Position numbers and translations under genes: made by a program. The notes under the pieces are model-generated. The model made no database searches and was not told the DNA's origin. It saw only the letters and a program-made list of their open reading frames with translations. From NCBI RefSeq assembly GCF_025465935.1, contig NZ_JANLNV010000082.1:233392-297391 (forward strand): 64,000 nt of DNA, read 5' to 3'. The DNA comes from Pseudomonas sp. 7P_10.2_Bac1. Lineage in GTDB: Bacteria > Pseudomonadota > Gammaproteobacteria > Pseudomonadales > Pseudomonadaceae. Shown one piece after another: positions 34,952 through 43,166 of the stretch. The stretch's first letter is position 1. Each line of letters opens with the position of its first letter.

Positions 34952-37900
34952 TTAGGCGAGGGGTTTAGGCTCGTGCTCTTCTTCCTTGGCTACGGTTTCG
35001 CCCTCTGCAGCTTGAGCGGCGGCAGCGGCAGCTGCAGCGGCTTCTTCGCGCTTGCGACGACGTACTTCACGTGGATCGTTAGGCGCACGACCGTTGCTTG
35101 GCAGTTTCACTACCGGCGCAACCACTACGGCTTCAACCGCTTGGGCAGCTACCACGGTTTCAGCAGCGGCCGGTTGTTCAACGACTGCCGTTTCCACCAC
35201 AGTTTGTTCGACAACAACTTCAGCAACCGCTGGCTCGGTGCGTTCAACCTCAGCGGTTTCAGCAGCAGGCTTGTGAGCTGCGCGGGCTTCTTTAGCGGGC
35301 TCTGGCGCTTTTTCGATGACCGGAGTCTCTGCAGCCGGTGCGCGTGGTGCTTCTTGCGCTGGGGTTGCTACAGCGGCTTCGACAGCAGGTTGCTCGGCAG
35401 CGACGGCAGGGGTTTCGATCGAGGGGGCTGGCTCGGCAGCGACCGGCGTTTCGGGTTGAGCGACAGGGGTCGCTGCAACTTCAACTTCTGGCACCTTGAC
35501 CGCAACCACCGGGGTTACGCTTTCAGCAACAGGTTTTTCAACCACTGGCGTTTCAACAGCCGGGGTTTCTACGACAGGGACTTCAACAACCGGTGCTTCG
35601 ACAACTGGCGCTTGCGCAACAGGAGCGTCTGCTACCGCTGCAGCTTCAACTACCGGGGTTTCGCTTGCAGGCGCTGCAACGATCGCCACTTCAGTGGTTT
35701 GCGCTTTTTCAGTTGGGGCTTCGGCTGGCGTCGATGCCTCTACAGCCTTGGTTGCGCGCTCGGCTTGCTGGTTGGCCTGGGCTTCAGCAGGTGCGCTGAT
35801 GGCCTGGGTTTGAGCCGCTTGCTCTTCAGTGGCCTGTGCAGCCACCGGTTGAGGGGCGGCAGCAGTGTCTGCGTTGGCTTCTTCGCTGTTCTCTTCCGCG
35901 CCTTCAATCACATTGCCGTTGGCATCGCGTTGACGCTCACGACGGTTGCTACGACGACGTTGGCCACGGGAGCGGCGACGTGGGCGATCGCCCTCGGCGT
36001 TCTCTTGGGTATCGTCCTGTGCCTGCTCTTCGCTGGACAGTACTTCTTCGTCCTCGCTAGCTGCGGCAACTTGGGCTTCGCGCGGTGCGCGCTCTTCACG
36101 TGGTGCGCGAGGCTGGCGTTCTTCACGAGGTGCGCGGGCTGGACGCTCGTCTTCGGTCGCGACTGCGGCAGCAGCAGTGGCTACGGCCGGGGCAGCATCC
36201 AGAGGCTCGCGCAGTTCGCGTACGCGCTCTTCACGGCCTTCGCCACGAGGCTTGCGATCTTCGCGTGGTGGGCGCGGTGCGCGTTCTTCACGTGGAGGAC
36301 GTGGTGCGCGCTCTTCGCGGGCAGTGGTGACGGTCGGTGCGTCTTCACGTGGCTCGCGCAGTTCGCGAGGGGCGCGTTCTTCACGCGGTGCACGTTCTTC
36401 ACGCGGTGCGCGTTCTTCGCGTGGCGCACGCTCTTCACGAGGCTTGCGCTCTTCGTCGCGGCGACCGTTGCGGTTGCGATTCTGCTGGCGACCATTGCGA
36501 CGCTCTTCGTTGCGGGCAGGGCGCTCGGTGGTCGCAGCCGGCTTTTCAACCACGGCAGGCGCAGCAGGTTCTTCCTTGCTGGCGAACAGGTTGACCAGCG
36601 ATTTCACCAGGCCTTTGAACAGGCTTGGCTCGGCCGCTTTCGGCGCTGGTGCAGCGGCAGGTGCAACCACTTCGGTCGGGACCGGTGCCGAGGTGCGTGC
36701 CGGAGCCGTTTTAACGGCAGCTTCCTGGCGTACCAAGGTACGAGTCGCAGCGGCTGGCTGAACTTCTTCCACTTCGGCGGCAGCGGCAGCAATTTCGTAG
36801 CTGGACTGGTTGTTGTTGGCTTCCGGGCTGTCATCACGCAGACGCTGTACTTCGAAGTGCGGCGTTTCGAGGTGGTCGTTCGGCAAAATGATGATGCGCG
36901 CGCGGGTGCGCAGTTCGATCTTGGTGATCGAGTTGCGTTTTTCGTTGAGCAGGAACGCCGCGACCGGGATCGGCACCTGGGCACGAACTTCGGCAGTGCG
37001 GTCTTTCAGGGCTTCTTCTTCGATCAGGCGCAGGATGGCCAGCGACAATGACTCAACGTCACGGATGATGCCGGTACCGTTGCAGCGTGGGCAGACGATG
37101 CCGCTGCTTTCGCCCAGCGATGGACGCAGGCGCTGACGGGACATTTCCAGCAGGCCAAAGCGCGAGATGCGACCTACTTGTACGCGGGCGCGGTCGGCCT
37201 CAAGGCATTCGCGGACTTTTTCTTCCACGGCGCGCTGGTTCTTGGCAGGGGTCATGTCGATGAAGTCGATGACGATCAGGCCGCCGATGTCGCGCAGGCG
37301 CAACTGACGGGCGATCTCTTCAGCCGCTTCAAGGTTGGTTTGCAGTGCGGTTTCTTCGATATCGCTGCCTTTGGTGGCGCGCGCCGAGTTGATGTCGATA
37401 GACACCAGGGCTTCGGTCGGATCGATAACGATGGAGCCGCCGGACGGCAGTTCAACGACGCGCTGGAAAGCGGTCTCGATCTGGCTTTCGATCTGGAAGC
37501 GGTTGAACAGCGGAACGCTGTCTTCGTAGAGTTTGATTTTGCTGGCGTACTGCGGCATCACCTGACGGATGAAGGTCAGGGCTTCGTCCTGGGCTTCAAC
37601 GCTGTCGATCAGTACTTCGCCGATGTCCTGGCGCAGGTAGTCGCGGATGGCGCGGATGATGACGTTGCTTTCCTGGTAGATCAGGAATGGAGCGGCGCGG
37701 TCCTGTGAGGCTTCCTTGATGGCAGTCCACAGTTGCAGCAGGTAGTCGAGGTCCCACTGCATTTCTTCGCTGCTGCGGCCAAGGCCAGCAGTGCGCACGA
37801 TCAAGCCCATGTCGGCAGGAGCGATCAGGCCGTTCAGTGCTTCGCGCAGTTCGTTGCGTTCTTCGCCTTCGATGCGACGGGAAATACCGCCAGCGCGAGG

Positions 37901-38293
37901 GTTGTTAGGCATCAGAACCAGGTAGCGGCCAGCGAGGCTGATGAAGGTGGTCAGGGCGGCGCCCTTGTTGCCACGTTCTTCTTTCTCGACTTGCACGATG
38001 ACTTCCTGGCCTTCGCTCAGGACGTCCTTGATGTTGACGCGACCTTCCGGGGCTTTCTTGAAGTATTCGCGGGAGATTTCTTTAAGGGGCAGGAAGCCGT
38101 GGCGCTCAGAGCCGAAATCGACAAAGGCAGCCTCAAGGCTGGGTTCGATGCGAGTAATACGGCCTTTGTAGATGTTGGCTTTCTTTTGCTCGCGGGCACC
38201 TGACTCAATGTCCAGGTCGTAGAGGCGTTGGCCATCTACCAGTGCAACGCGCAACTCTTCAGGTTGAGTTGCGTTAATCAGCATTCTTTTCAT
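34952..38293 (-). CDS. rne: Ribonuclease E
   Basis: A 1113-residue endoribonuclease, the core of the RNA degradosome. The catalytic half (1-530) has the S1 domain (about 37-125), magnesium-binding Asp300 and Asp343 (in SIDINSARAT and VIDFIDM), and the zinc-link C401-P-R-C404. The C-terminal half is disordered. It has repeated APREER units (about 610-760), a long Val/Ala/Glu/Pro stretch with repeats such as VEAPVVE (about 870-1050), and a basic end with NDPREVRRRKREE. These parts should bind RNA and partner proteins. The ATG is preceded by a leader of about 640 bases. Confidence 0.97.
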   Translation of the reverse strand: MKRMLINATQPEELRVALVDGQRLYDLDIESGAREQKKANIYKGRITRIEPSLEAAFVDFGSERHGFLPLKEISREYFKKAPEGRVNIKDVLSEGQEVIVQVEKEERGNKGAALTTFISLAGRYLVLMPNNPRAGGISRRIEGEERNELREALNGLIAPADMGLIVRTAGLGRSSEEMQWDLDYLLQLWTAIKEASQDRAAPFLIYQESNVIIRAIRDYLRQDIGEVLIDSVEAQDEALTFIRQVMPQYASKIKLYEDSVPLFNRFQIESQIETAFQRVVELPSGGSIVIDPTEALVSIDINSARATKGSDIEETALQTNLEAAEEIARQLRLRDIGGLIVIDFIDMTPAKNQRAVEEKVRECLEADRARVQVGRISRFGLLEMSRQRLRPSLGESSGIVCPRCNGTGIIRDVESLSLAILRLIEEEALKDRTAEVRAQVPIPVAAFLLNEKRNSITKIELRTRARIIILPNDHLETPHFEVQRLRDDSPEANNNQSSYEIAAAAAEVEEVQPAAATRTLVRQEAAVKTAPARTSAPVPTEVVAPAAAPAPKAAEPSLFKGLVKSLVNLFASKEEPAAPAVVEKPAATTERPARNEERRNGRQQNRNRNGRRDEERKPREERAPREERAPREERAPREERAPRELREPREDAPTVTTAREERAPRPPREERAPRPPREDRKPRGEGREERVRELREPLDAAPAVATAAAAVATEDERPARAPREERQPRAPREERAPREAQVAAASEDEEVLSSEEQAQDDTQENAEGDRPRRRSRGQRRRSNRRERQRDANGNVIEGAEENSEEANADTAAAPQPVAAQATEEQAAQTQAISAPAEAQANQQAERATKAVEASTPAEAPTEKAQTTEVAIVAAPASETPVVEAAAVADAPVAQAPVVEAPVVEVPVVETPAVETPVVEKPVAESVTPVVAVKVPEVEVAATPVAQPETPVAAEPAPSIETPAVAAEQPAVEAAVATPAQEAPRAPAAETPVIEKAPEPAKEARAAHKPAAETAEVERTEPAVAEVVVEQTVVETAVVEQPAAAETVVAAQAVEAVVVAPVVKLPSNGRAPNDPREVRRRKREEAAAAAAAAAQAAEGETVAKEEEHEPKPLA
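36370..36456 (-). repeat. 18-bp tandem repeats coding for PREERA units in rne
   Basis: About five imperfect 18-base units in a row encode the six-residue unit APREER of RNase E. More scattered copies lie between about 36080 and 36320. Third-position differences show the units are kept at the protein level, though the number of copies could change by slippage. Confidence 0.75.
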
Positions 38294-38934
38294 GTTGTAC
38301 CGTCGGTTTCCGGGCTACCGGAAACGGCGTTCGGCACACACGACTTCTCATGGTCGGTGTCAGGTGCGTCAGGAGTAGTTGGCCACTCCAGTGTCCAGCG
38401 AGGTTCGACCAATGGGGGCGAAGTCGCGACTTACGCTTCCTGCTTGCTGTGGTGACTTAATAAGCACTCAGTCAGGAGGAGGAATCAACCAGCGGCTGTG
38501 GACGAGATGAAGCGTCTTGATAAAGCCTATTGCTACACAGTCCGGCGGTTGTGCATCTCCACCCTACACGTATCCTTGATAATTCGGGTGCTGCCGCGCG
38601 CAGAATCCGCAGCGGGTTGGCATTTACCGTGTTCTCCAAATGGGGAGTTCACGCATCATGGCTAATAAAGGCGATGTTTTCCGAAGCATTCGCTATCGAA
38701 ATAACTCGAAGTTGACTGCACTTTGTGAACTGGCCGTGAATATCGGCGTAAAAGGCGAGTTTGCACTCTGCTTTCCAGGCTCGCTTCAGGCCTCATGTCA
38801 CCTGCGCTCGTTACAACTCCAAGTGTTCCGTGTATAGCAAAAGCCCCGTAGGACGGCCTTCCGTCCTCGTGAAGAGCGTTGGTCAGGGTCGGTTATTCAC
38901 CGTTATTCCGCTGTCCAGGCCGCTTTTGGCGGCG
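38294..38934 (-). promoter_or_regulatory. rne: Long 5' leader of rne
   Basis: About 640 bases lie between the rne ATG and the predicted start of transcription. No convincing gene is inside. One clear hairpin has GGACGG pairing with CCGTCC near 38851-38867 and is followed by GGGGCTTTT. In E. coli, the rne leader is a target by which RNase E lowers its own mRNA; a similar role here is inferred from length and position only. Confidence 0.5.
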
Positions 38935-38940
38935 TTCGCG

Positions 38941-38969
38941 ACTATAGCAGTAATGATTAAGTGCTTCAA
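38941..38969 (-). promoter_or_regulatory. rne: Sigma-70 promoter of rne
   Basis: On the minus strand TTGAAG (38969-38964) and TATAGT (38946-38941) are 17 bases apart. This is the best promoter in the rne-rluC gap and predicts transcription from about 38934. It lies only 30 bases from the divergent rluC start. Confidence 0.75.
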
Positions 38970-38998
38970 TTCCATAAAAAATTGTTATCATCCGCGGC

Positions 38999-39955
38999 AT
39001 GACGACGACTACCCCCCCGACCCCCAGCGTCCAGCTGCTTGAGGTCACGCCGGAATATGCCGGCCAACGCATCGATAATTTCCTGCTTGCACGGCTCAAG
39101 GGTGTTCCCAAGACCTTGATTTACCGCATTTTGCGTAAAGGCGAAGTGCGCGTGAACAAGGGGCGGATCAAGCCTGAGTACAAGCTGCAGGCGGGCGATA
39201 TTGTGCGCGTGCCGCCGGTTCGTGTGCCTGAGCGCGATGAGCCGGTGCCTGTTGCGCAAGGCCTGTTGCAGCGGCTCGAGGCGGCGATTGTCTACGAAGA
39301 CAAGGCGCTGATCGTGTTGAACAAGCCTGCCGGTATCGCTGTACATGGCGGCAGCGGCCTGAACTTTGGTGTGATTGAAGCCTTTCGTCAGTTGCGTCCG
39401 GATGCCAAGGAGCTTGAGCTCGTGCATCGCCTGGACCGTGACACTTCCGGTCTGCTGATGATCGCGAAAAAGCGCAGCATGCTGCGTCACTTGCACGAAG
39501 CCCTGCGCGGTGACGGCGTCGACAAGCGTTACATGGCGCTGGTGCGTGGTCGCTGGGAAACGTCGGTCAAGCAGGTGCGTGCGCCGCTGATGAAGAGCAA
39601 CCTGCGCTCCGGCGAGCGTATGGTTGAAGTGAACGACGAAGGTAAAGAGTCGGTCACGGTGTTCAAGGTACTGCGGCGTTTCGGTGATTTTGCCACCATG
39701 GTCGAGGCCAAGCCGATTACCGGGCGTACCCACCAGATTCGCGTGCACACGCTGCATGCGGGGCATTGCATCGCCGGTGACACCAAATATGGCGATGAAG
39801 ATTTCTCAAAGGAAATTCGTGATCTGGGCGGCAAGCGCCTGTTCTTGCATGCCTACATGCTGACGGTGCCTCTGCCGGACGGTGGCGAACTGAAGTTGCA
39901 GGCTCCGGTAGATGATATATGGGCCAAAACAGTGGAGCGTCTGAGTGCCGAGTGA
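38999..39955 (+). CDS. rluC: 23S rRNA pseudouridine synthase RluC
   Basis: A 318-residue synthase that modifies U955, U2504 and U2580 of 23S rRNA. The S4 RNA-binding domain (about 18-80) has AGQRIDNFLLARLKGVPKTL and KGEVRVNKGR. The catalytic domain carries the aspartate in HRLDRDTSGLLMIA (about 142-155). GRTHQIRVH near 242-250 is also conserved. It is divergent from rne, the usual arrangement in gammaproteobacteria. The ATG follows a TTATCAT-like -10 very closely, so its leader may be very short. Confidence 0.94.
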   Translation: MTTTTPPTPSVQLLEVTPEYAGQRIDNFLLARLKGVPKTLIYRILRKGEVRVNKGRIKPEYKLQAGDIVRVPPVRVPERDEPVPVAQGLLQRLEAAIVYEDKALIVLNKPAGIAVHGGSGLNFGVIEAFRQLRPDAKELELVHRLDRDTSGLLMIAKKRSMLRHLHEALRGDGVDKRYMALVRGRWETSVKQVRAPLMKSNLRSGERMVEVNDEGKESVTVFKVLRRFGDFATMVEAKPITGRTHQIRVHTLHAGHCIAGDTKYGDEDFSKEIRDLGGKRLFLHAYMLTVPLPDGGELKLQAPVDDIWAKTVERLSAE

Positions 39956-40607
39956 ATACAAGCTGCTGATCTTTGATTGGGATGGCACGCTGGCCGATTC
40001 CGTTGGTCGGATTGTTACGGCGATGCGTGTGGCGGCCCAGCGCACGGGTCGTCCGGAGCGGGATGAGGAATCCATTCGCGGGATCATCGGCCTGGGTTTG
40101 CCGGAGGCTATTCTGACGCTGTATCCAGATATGGCTGAGTCTGAAATGGCGGTTTTCCGTCAGCATTACGCGGATGTCTATATCGCCATGGATGAGCAGC
40201 CTTCGCCGCTGTTTCCGGGTGTGGCTCAGACGCTTGCAGCGTTTCGGGCAGATGGGTATCTCATGGCTGTTGCCACGGGCAAGGCCCGGCGCGGGCTTGA
40301 TCGGGTGCTGAAAGTGCATGGCTGGGAGCGTTTCTTCGATGTCACGCGAGCGGCAGATGAAACGGCTAGCAAGCCCAATCCGTTGATGTTGAATCAAATC
40401 CTCGAGCATTGCGGAGTGTCGCCGCGCGAAGCCTTGATGGTGGGGGATGCATCCTTTGATCTGCTGATGGCGCGCAATGCGGGCATTGACTCTGTTGCGG
40501 TGAGCTATGGTGCTCAGTCGGTGGAGCGTCTGCTTGAGTTCGAACCTCGGTTGGCAATCAATGAGTTTCCCGAATTGCGAACCTGGTTGGGTCGGCAGGT
40601 CAAATAA
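39945..40607 (+). CDS. HAD-superfamily hydrolase (phosphoglycolate phosphatase-like)
   Basis: A 220-residue hydrolase with the nucleophile motif DWDGTLADS (about 10-18), the threonine of motif II in VATGKARRG (about 108-116), and motif III/IV as KPNPLML and MVGDASFDLLMARNAG (about 165-180). It probably dephosphorylates a small phosphate ester. The GTG start overlaps the rluC stop, so it is translated with rluC. The exact substrate is unknown. Confidence 0.9.
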   Translation: MPSEYKLLIFDWDGTLADSVGRIVTAMRVAAQRTGRPERDEESIRGIIGLGLPEAILTLYPDMAESEMAVFRQHYADVYIAMDEQPSPLFPGVAQTLAAFRADGYLMAVATGKARRGLDRVLKVHGWERFFDVTRAADETASKPNPLMLNQILEHCGVSPREALMVGDASFDLLMARNAGIDSVAVSYGAQSVERLLEFEPRLAINEFPELRTWLGRQVK

Positions 40608-40627
40608 AGTCTTTGGTGGGGTAGAGC

Positions 40628-41617
40628 ATGGTTGATCAATGGAAGGCGCCTGCTGAAGGTGAGCCGACAGTCGGTGATGACAAAAGCTGGAAGCTGCTGG
40701 AAAAGACGTTGCTGGCGGGTGTGCAGGAGCAGCGTCGTGCGCGTCGCTGGGGTATCTTTTTCAAGTCGCTGACCTTCTTGTATCTGATTGCGATGCTTTT
40801 TCTGTTTACGCCGCTGCTGGATATGGAGCGCAGTGCAACCAAGGGTGCTGGTTATACCGCGCTAATTGATGTGCAGGGCGTGATCGCCGATAAAGAAGCG
40901 GCCAGTGCTGATAACCTGATTACCAGCTTGCAGGCTGCGTTTGATGACCCTAAGGTCAAGGGCGTGATACTGCGCATCAATAGCCCTGGCGGCAGCCCAG
41001 TGCAGTCGGGCTATGTCTACGACGAAATACGCCGTCTGCGTGCTCTGCACCCTGATACCAAGGTGTATGCGGTGATTTCTGATCTGGGTGCATCGGGGGC
41101 TTACTACATTGCCAGTGCGGCCGACGAAATCTATGCCGATAAAGCCAGTCTGGTGGGTTCTATCGGTGTGACGGCGGCAGGTTTCGGATTTGTCGGGGCC
41201 ATGGAAAAGCTGGGTGTTCAGCGTCGCGCCTACACCTCTGGCGATCACAAGGCGTTCCTCGATCCGTTTGAGCCGGAAAAACCGGATGAAACCAAGTTCT
41301 GGCAGGGTGTGCTGAACATTACTCACGATCAGTTCATTGCCAGCGTCAAGCAGGGGCGTGGCGATCGTTTGAAAGACAAGGATCATCCGGAGTTGTTCTC
41401 CGGTCTGGTCTGGACCGGTCAGCAAGCCCTGCCTTTGGGGCTGATCGATGGTCTGGGCAGTGCCAGCATGGTTGCGCGTGATGTGATCGGCGAGAAAGAA
41501 CTGGTCGATTTCACTGTGCAAGAATCGGCATTCGACCGCTTCTCGAAAAAGCTGGGCGCCAGCGTCGCTTCGCAGTTGGCTATGTGGATGGGTTTTCAAG
41601 GTCCGACACTGCGCTGA
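40628..41617 (+). CDS. sppA: SppA-type signal peptide peptidase (S49)
   Basis: A 329-residue membrane peptidase of family S49. One membrane helix at about 40-60 is followed by a periplasmic catalytic domain. The serine lies in SDLGASGAYYIASAADEI (about 152-169) and the lysine in YADKASLVGSIGV (about 171-183), forming the Ser-Lys pair. It is the short, single-domain form, unlike the 618-residue E. coli SppA. It degrades cleaved signal peptides. It ends in a strong terminator. Confidence 0.92.
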   Translation: MVDQWKAPAEGEPTVGDDKSWKLLEKTLLAGVQEQRRARRWGIFFKSLTFLYLIAMLFLFTPLLDMERSATKGAGYTALIDVQGVIADKEAASADNLITSLQAAFDDPKVKGVILRINSPGGSPVQSGYVYDEIRRLRALHPDTKVYAVISDLGASGAYYIASAADEIYADKASLVGSIGVTAAGFGFVGAMEKLGVQRRAYTSGDHKAFLDPFEPEKPDETKFWQGVLNITHDQFIASVKQGRGDRLKDKDHPELFSGLVWTGQQALPLGLIDGLGSASMVARDVIGEKELVDFTVQESAFDRFSKKLGASVASQLAMWMGFQGPTLR

Positions 41618-41630
41618 TTGTTAAGCTCAA

Positions 41631-41659
41631 AAAAAACCGGCCTGAATGGCCGGTTTTTT
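41631..41659 (+). terminator. Terminator of the rluC-HAD-sppA operon
   Basis: Stem of AAAAAACCGGCC (41631-41642) with its complement ending at 41659, followed by A and T. It lies 13 bases after the sppA stop. Confidence 0.9.
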
Positions 41660-41677
41660 ATGGCTGAAAACCAGCCC

Positions 41678-41744
41678 GTAGGAGCGAGCTCGCCTCGCGA
41701 TCTTTTGATCTTCTAAATAGAGATCGCGAGGCAAGCTCGCTGCG
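41678..41744. repeat. REP element pair
   Basis: GTAGGAGCGAGCTCGCCTCGCGATC and a matching inverse arm with GATCGCGAGGCAAGCTCGC. It lies between convergent sppA and maf and belongs to the same family as the copy at 26689. Confidence 0.82.
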
Positions 41745-41754
41745 GTGCAGTTGA

Positions 41755-42333
41755 TCAGGGTATGGCGACGCCCTGCGCCAGCAGCATGTCAACAAGACGT
41801 ATGAGTGGCAGGCCAACCAGGCTGGTGGCGTCATCGCCTTCGGTGCGTTGGAAGAGGCTCACACCCAGCCCTTCGGCTTTGAAGCTGCCAGCGCAGTCGT
41901 AAGGCTGTTCGGCGTGCAGGTAGCGCTCGATCTGCTCGGCGCTCAGGGTGCGCATGTGTACGGTAAACGGCACGCAATCGGTCTGATAGTGCCCGGTCTG
42001 GCTATTGAGCAGGGTCAAGCCGGTCAGAAAGCTCACGCTGGCCCCGCTGGCGTTCAGCAATTGCTGGCGTGCCTTGTCGAAAGTGTGGGGCTTGCCGATG
42101 ATCTGATCATTGAGTACCGCCACTTGGTCGGAGCCGATAATCAGGTGTGCCGGGTGGCTGGCGGCCAGGGCCTGGGCCTTTTGCAGGGACAGGCGCTTGA
42201 CCAGCTCAATGGCTGACTCGCCGGGGCGATGGCTTTCGTCGATGTCGGGGGAGCTGCAGATGAACGGCAGGCGCAGGCGCGACAGCAAATCGCGACGATA
42301 AACCGAGCTTGAAGCTAGTAATAGAGGTAACAT
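41755..42333 (-). CDS. Maf-like nucleotide pyrophosphatase (YceF type)
   Basis: A 192-residue Maf protein. SSSVYRRDLLSRL (about 8-20) marks the YceF branch that hydrolyses 7-methyl-GTP and so prevents its use in RNA. IIGSDQVA (about 71-78) holds the catalytic aspartate. The long frame reaches back to 42465, but the ATG at 42333 has AGGAG before it and gives the family start MLPLLLASSS. It is divergent from yceD, as in most gammaproteobacteria. Confidence 0.93.
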   Translation of the reverse strand: MLPLLLASSSVYRRDLLSRLRLPFICSSPDIDESHRPGESAIELVKRLSLQKAQALAASHPAHLIIGSDQVAVLNDQIIGKPHTFDKARQQLLNASGASVSFLTGLTLLNSQTGHYQTDCVPFTVHMRTLSAEQIERYLHAEQPYDCAGSFKAEGLGVSLFQRTEGDDATSLVGLPLIRLVDMLLAQGVAIP

Positions 42334-42400
42334 GCGCGACTCCTGTAGGCGGCCCGGAATTCTAGCGAGAGTAACGGTTGTCGCACAGGCACAATTTCCT

Positions 42401-42429
42401 TTGACACGTGAGGGGGTCGTCCCTAGAAT
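42401..42429 (+). promoter_or_regulatory. Strong sigma-70 promoter of the yceD-rpmF-plsX-fab genes
   Basis: A perfect TTGACA (42401-42406) and TAGAAT (42424-42429) with a 17-base spacer. The yceD ATG begins only nine bases after the -10 box. Transcription is expected near 42436-42437, so the mRNA would have a leader of zero to three bases. Confidence 0.85.
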
Positions 42430-42438
42430 GCTGCGCCT

Positions 42439-42966
42439 ATGTTGAATGACCCGATTCCATCTCACGTTGACCCGCGCAAATTAGCTGATCGCGGCACTAC
42501 CCTTGAAGGTGAAGTGCAGCTGGCTGATTTGGAGAGACTCTGCGACCCGCTCGCCGACAATGTCGGTGTGGTCCAGGCTAAATTTGTTTTTGAGCGCGAC
42601 GAGCGAAGATCTGTGGTAATCCACAGCTCCATCGACGTTGAGGTCAAAATGGTTTGCCAGCGTTGTCTTGAGCTGGTCACCCTGCCGATCCACAGCGAAT
42701 GCAGTTACGCGGTGGTGAAGGAGGGTGCGAATACCCAGTCGTTACCGAAAGGTTATGACGTGCTGGAACTGGGCGAAGATCCTTTGGATCTGCAGTCATT
42801 GATGGAAGATGAGCTTCTGCTCGCCTTGCCTATCGTGCCTGCTCATCATCCGGAAGAATGCCAGCAGCCGGCGGGTCTCGATGAGCCCGAACCAGCCGAG
42901 GACGAGGTAACGCGGTCCAACCCGTTCAGTGTATTGGCGCAGTTAAAGCGTGACCCAAACGTTTAG
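42439..42966 (+). CDS. yceD: YceD/DUF177 23S rRNA accumulation protein
   Basis: A 175-residue protein of the DUF177 family, needed for normal 23S rRNA levels. The CxxC in VCQRCLELV (about 73-81) and the C-terminal NPFSVLAQLKRD (about 161-172) are typical. The N-terminus MLNDPIPSHVDPRKLADRG fits the family, which supports the ATG even though it lies only nine bases after the promoter -10 box. There is no ribosome binding site. It is followed 13 bases later by rpmF. Confidence 0.93.
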   Translation: MLNDPIPSHVDPRKLADRGTTLEGEVQLADLERLCDPLADNVGVVQAKFVFERDERRSVVIHSSIDVEVKMVCQRCLELVTLPIHSECSYAVVKEGANTQSLPKGYDVLELGEDPLDLQSLMEDELLLALPIVPAHHPEECQQPAGLDEPEPAEDEVTRSNPFSVLAQLKRDPNV

Positions 42967-42979
42967 GAGTTAATCAATT

Positions 42980-43162
42980 ATGGCTGTTCAGCAGAACAAA
43001 AAATCCCGCTCTGCCCGTGACATGCGTCGTTCGCACGATGCTCTTTCGGCTAGCACTTTGTCTGTAGAAAAAACCACTGGTGAAGTTCACCTGCGTCACC
43101 ACGTATCGCCAGAAGGCGTATACCGTGGTCGTAAAGTGATCGACAAGGGCGCTGACGAGTAA
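42980..43162 (+). CDS. rpmF: Ribosomal protein L32
   Basis: A 60-residue basic ribosomal protein. MAVQQNKKSRSARDMRRSHD and HHVSPEGVYRGRKVI are family signatures. It lacks the zinc-binding cysteines, as in other gammaproteobacteria. It lies in the usual yceD-rpmF-plsX order, and a ribosome binding site (AGGAG) is present at 42965-42969. Confidence 0.97.
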   Translation: MAVQQNKKSRSARDMRRSHDALSASTLSVEKTTGEVHLRHHVSPEGVYRGRKVIDKGADE

Positions 43163-43166
43163 TCAC

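Noticed and set aside
34973..37051. A 692-codon open frame on the plus strand opposite rne
   Set aside because: It mirrors the repetitive Ala/Val/Glu/Arg-rich codons of RNase E, has low-complexity Phe/Gly/Arg/Ser composition and no ribosome binding site. It is a shadow of the real gene.
38530..38837. Small plus-strand ORFs between rne and rluC
   Set aside because: They lack ribosome binding sites and family features and lie in the rne leader region on the opposite strand.
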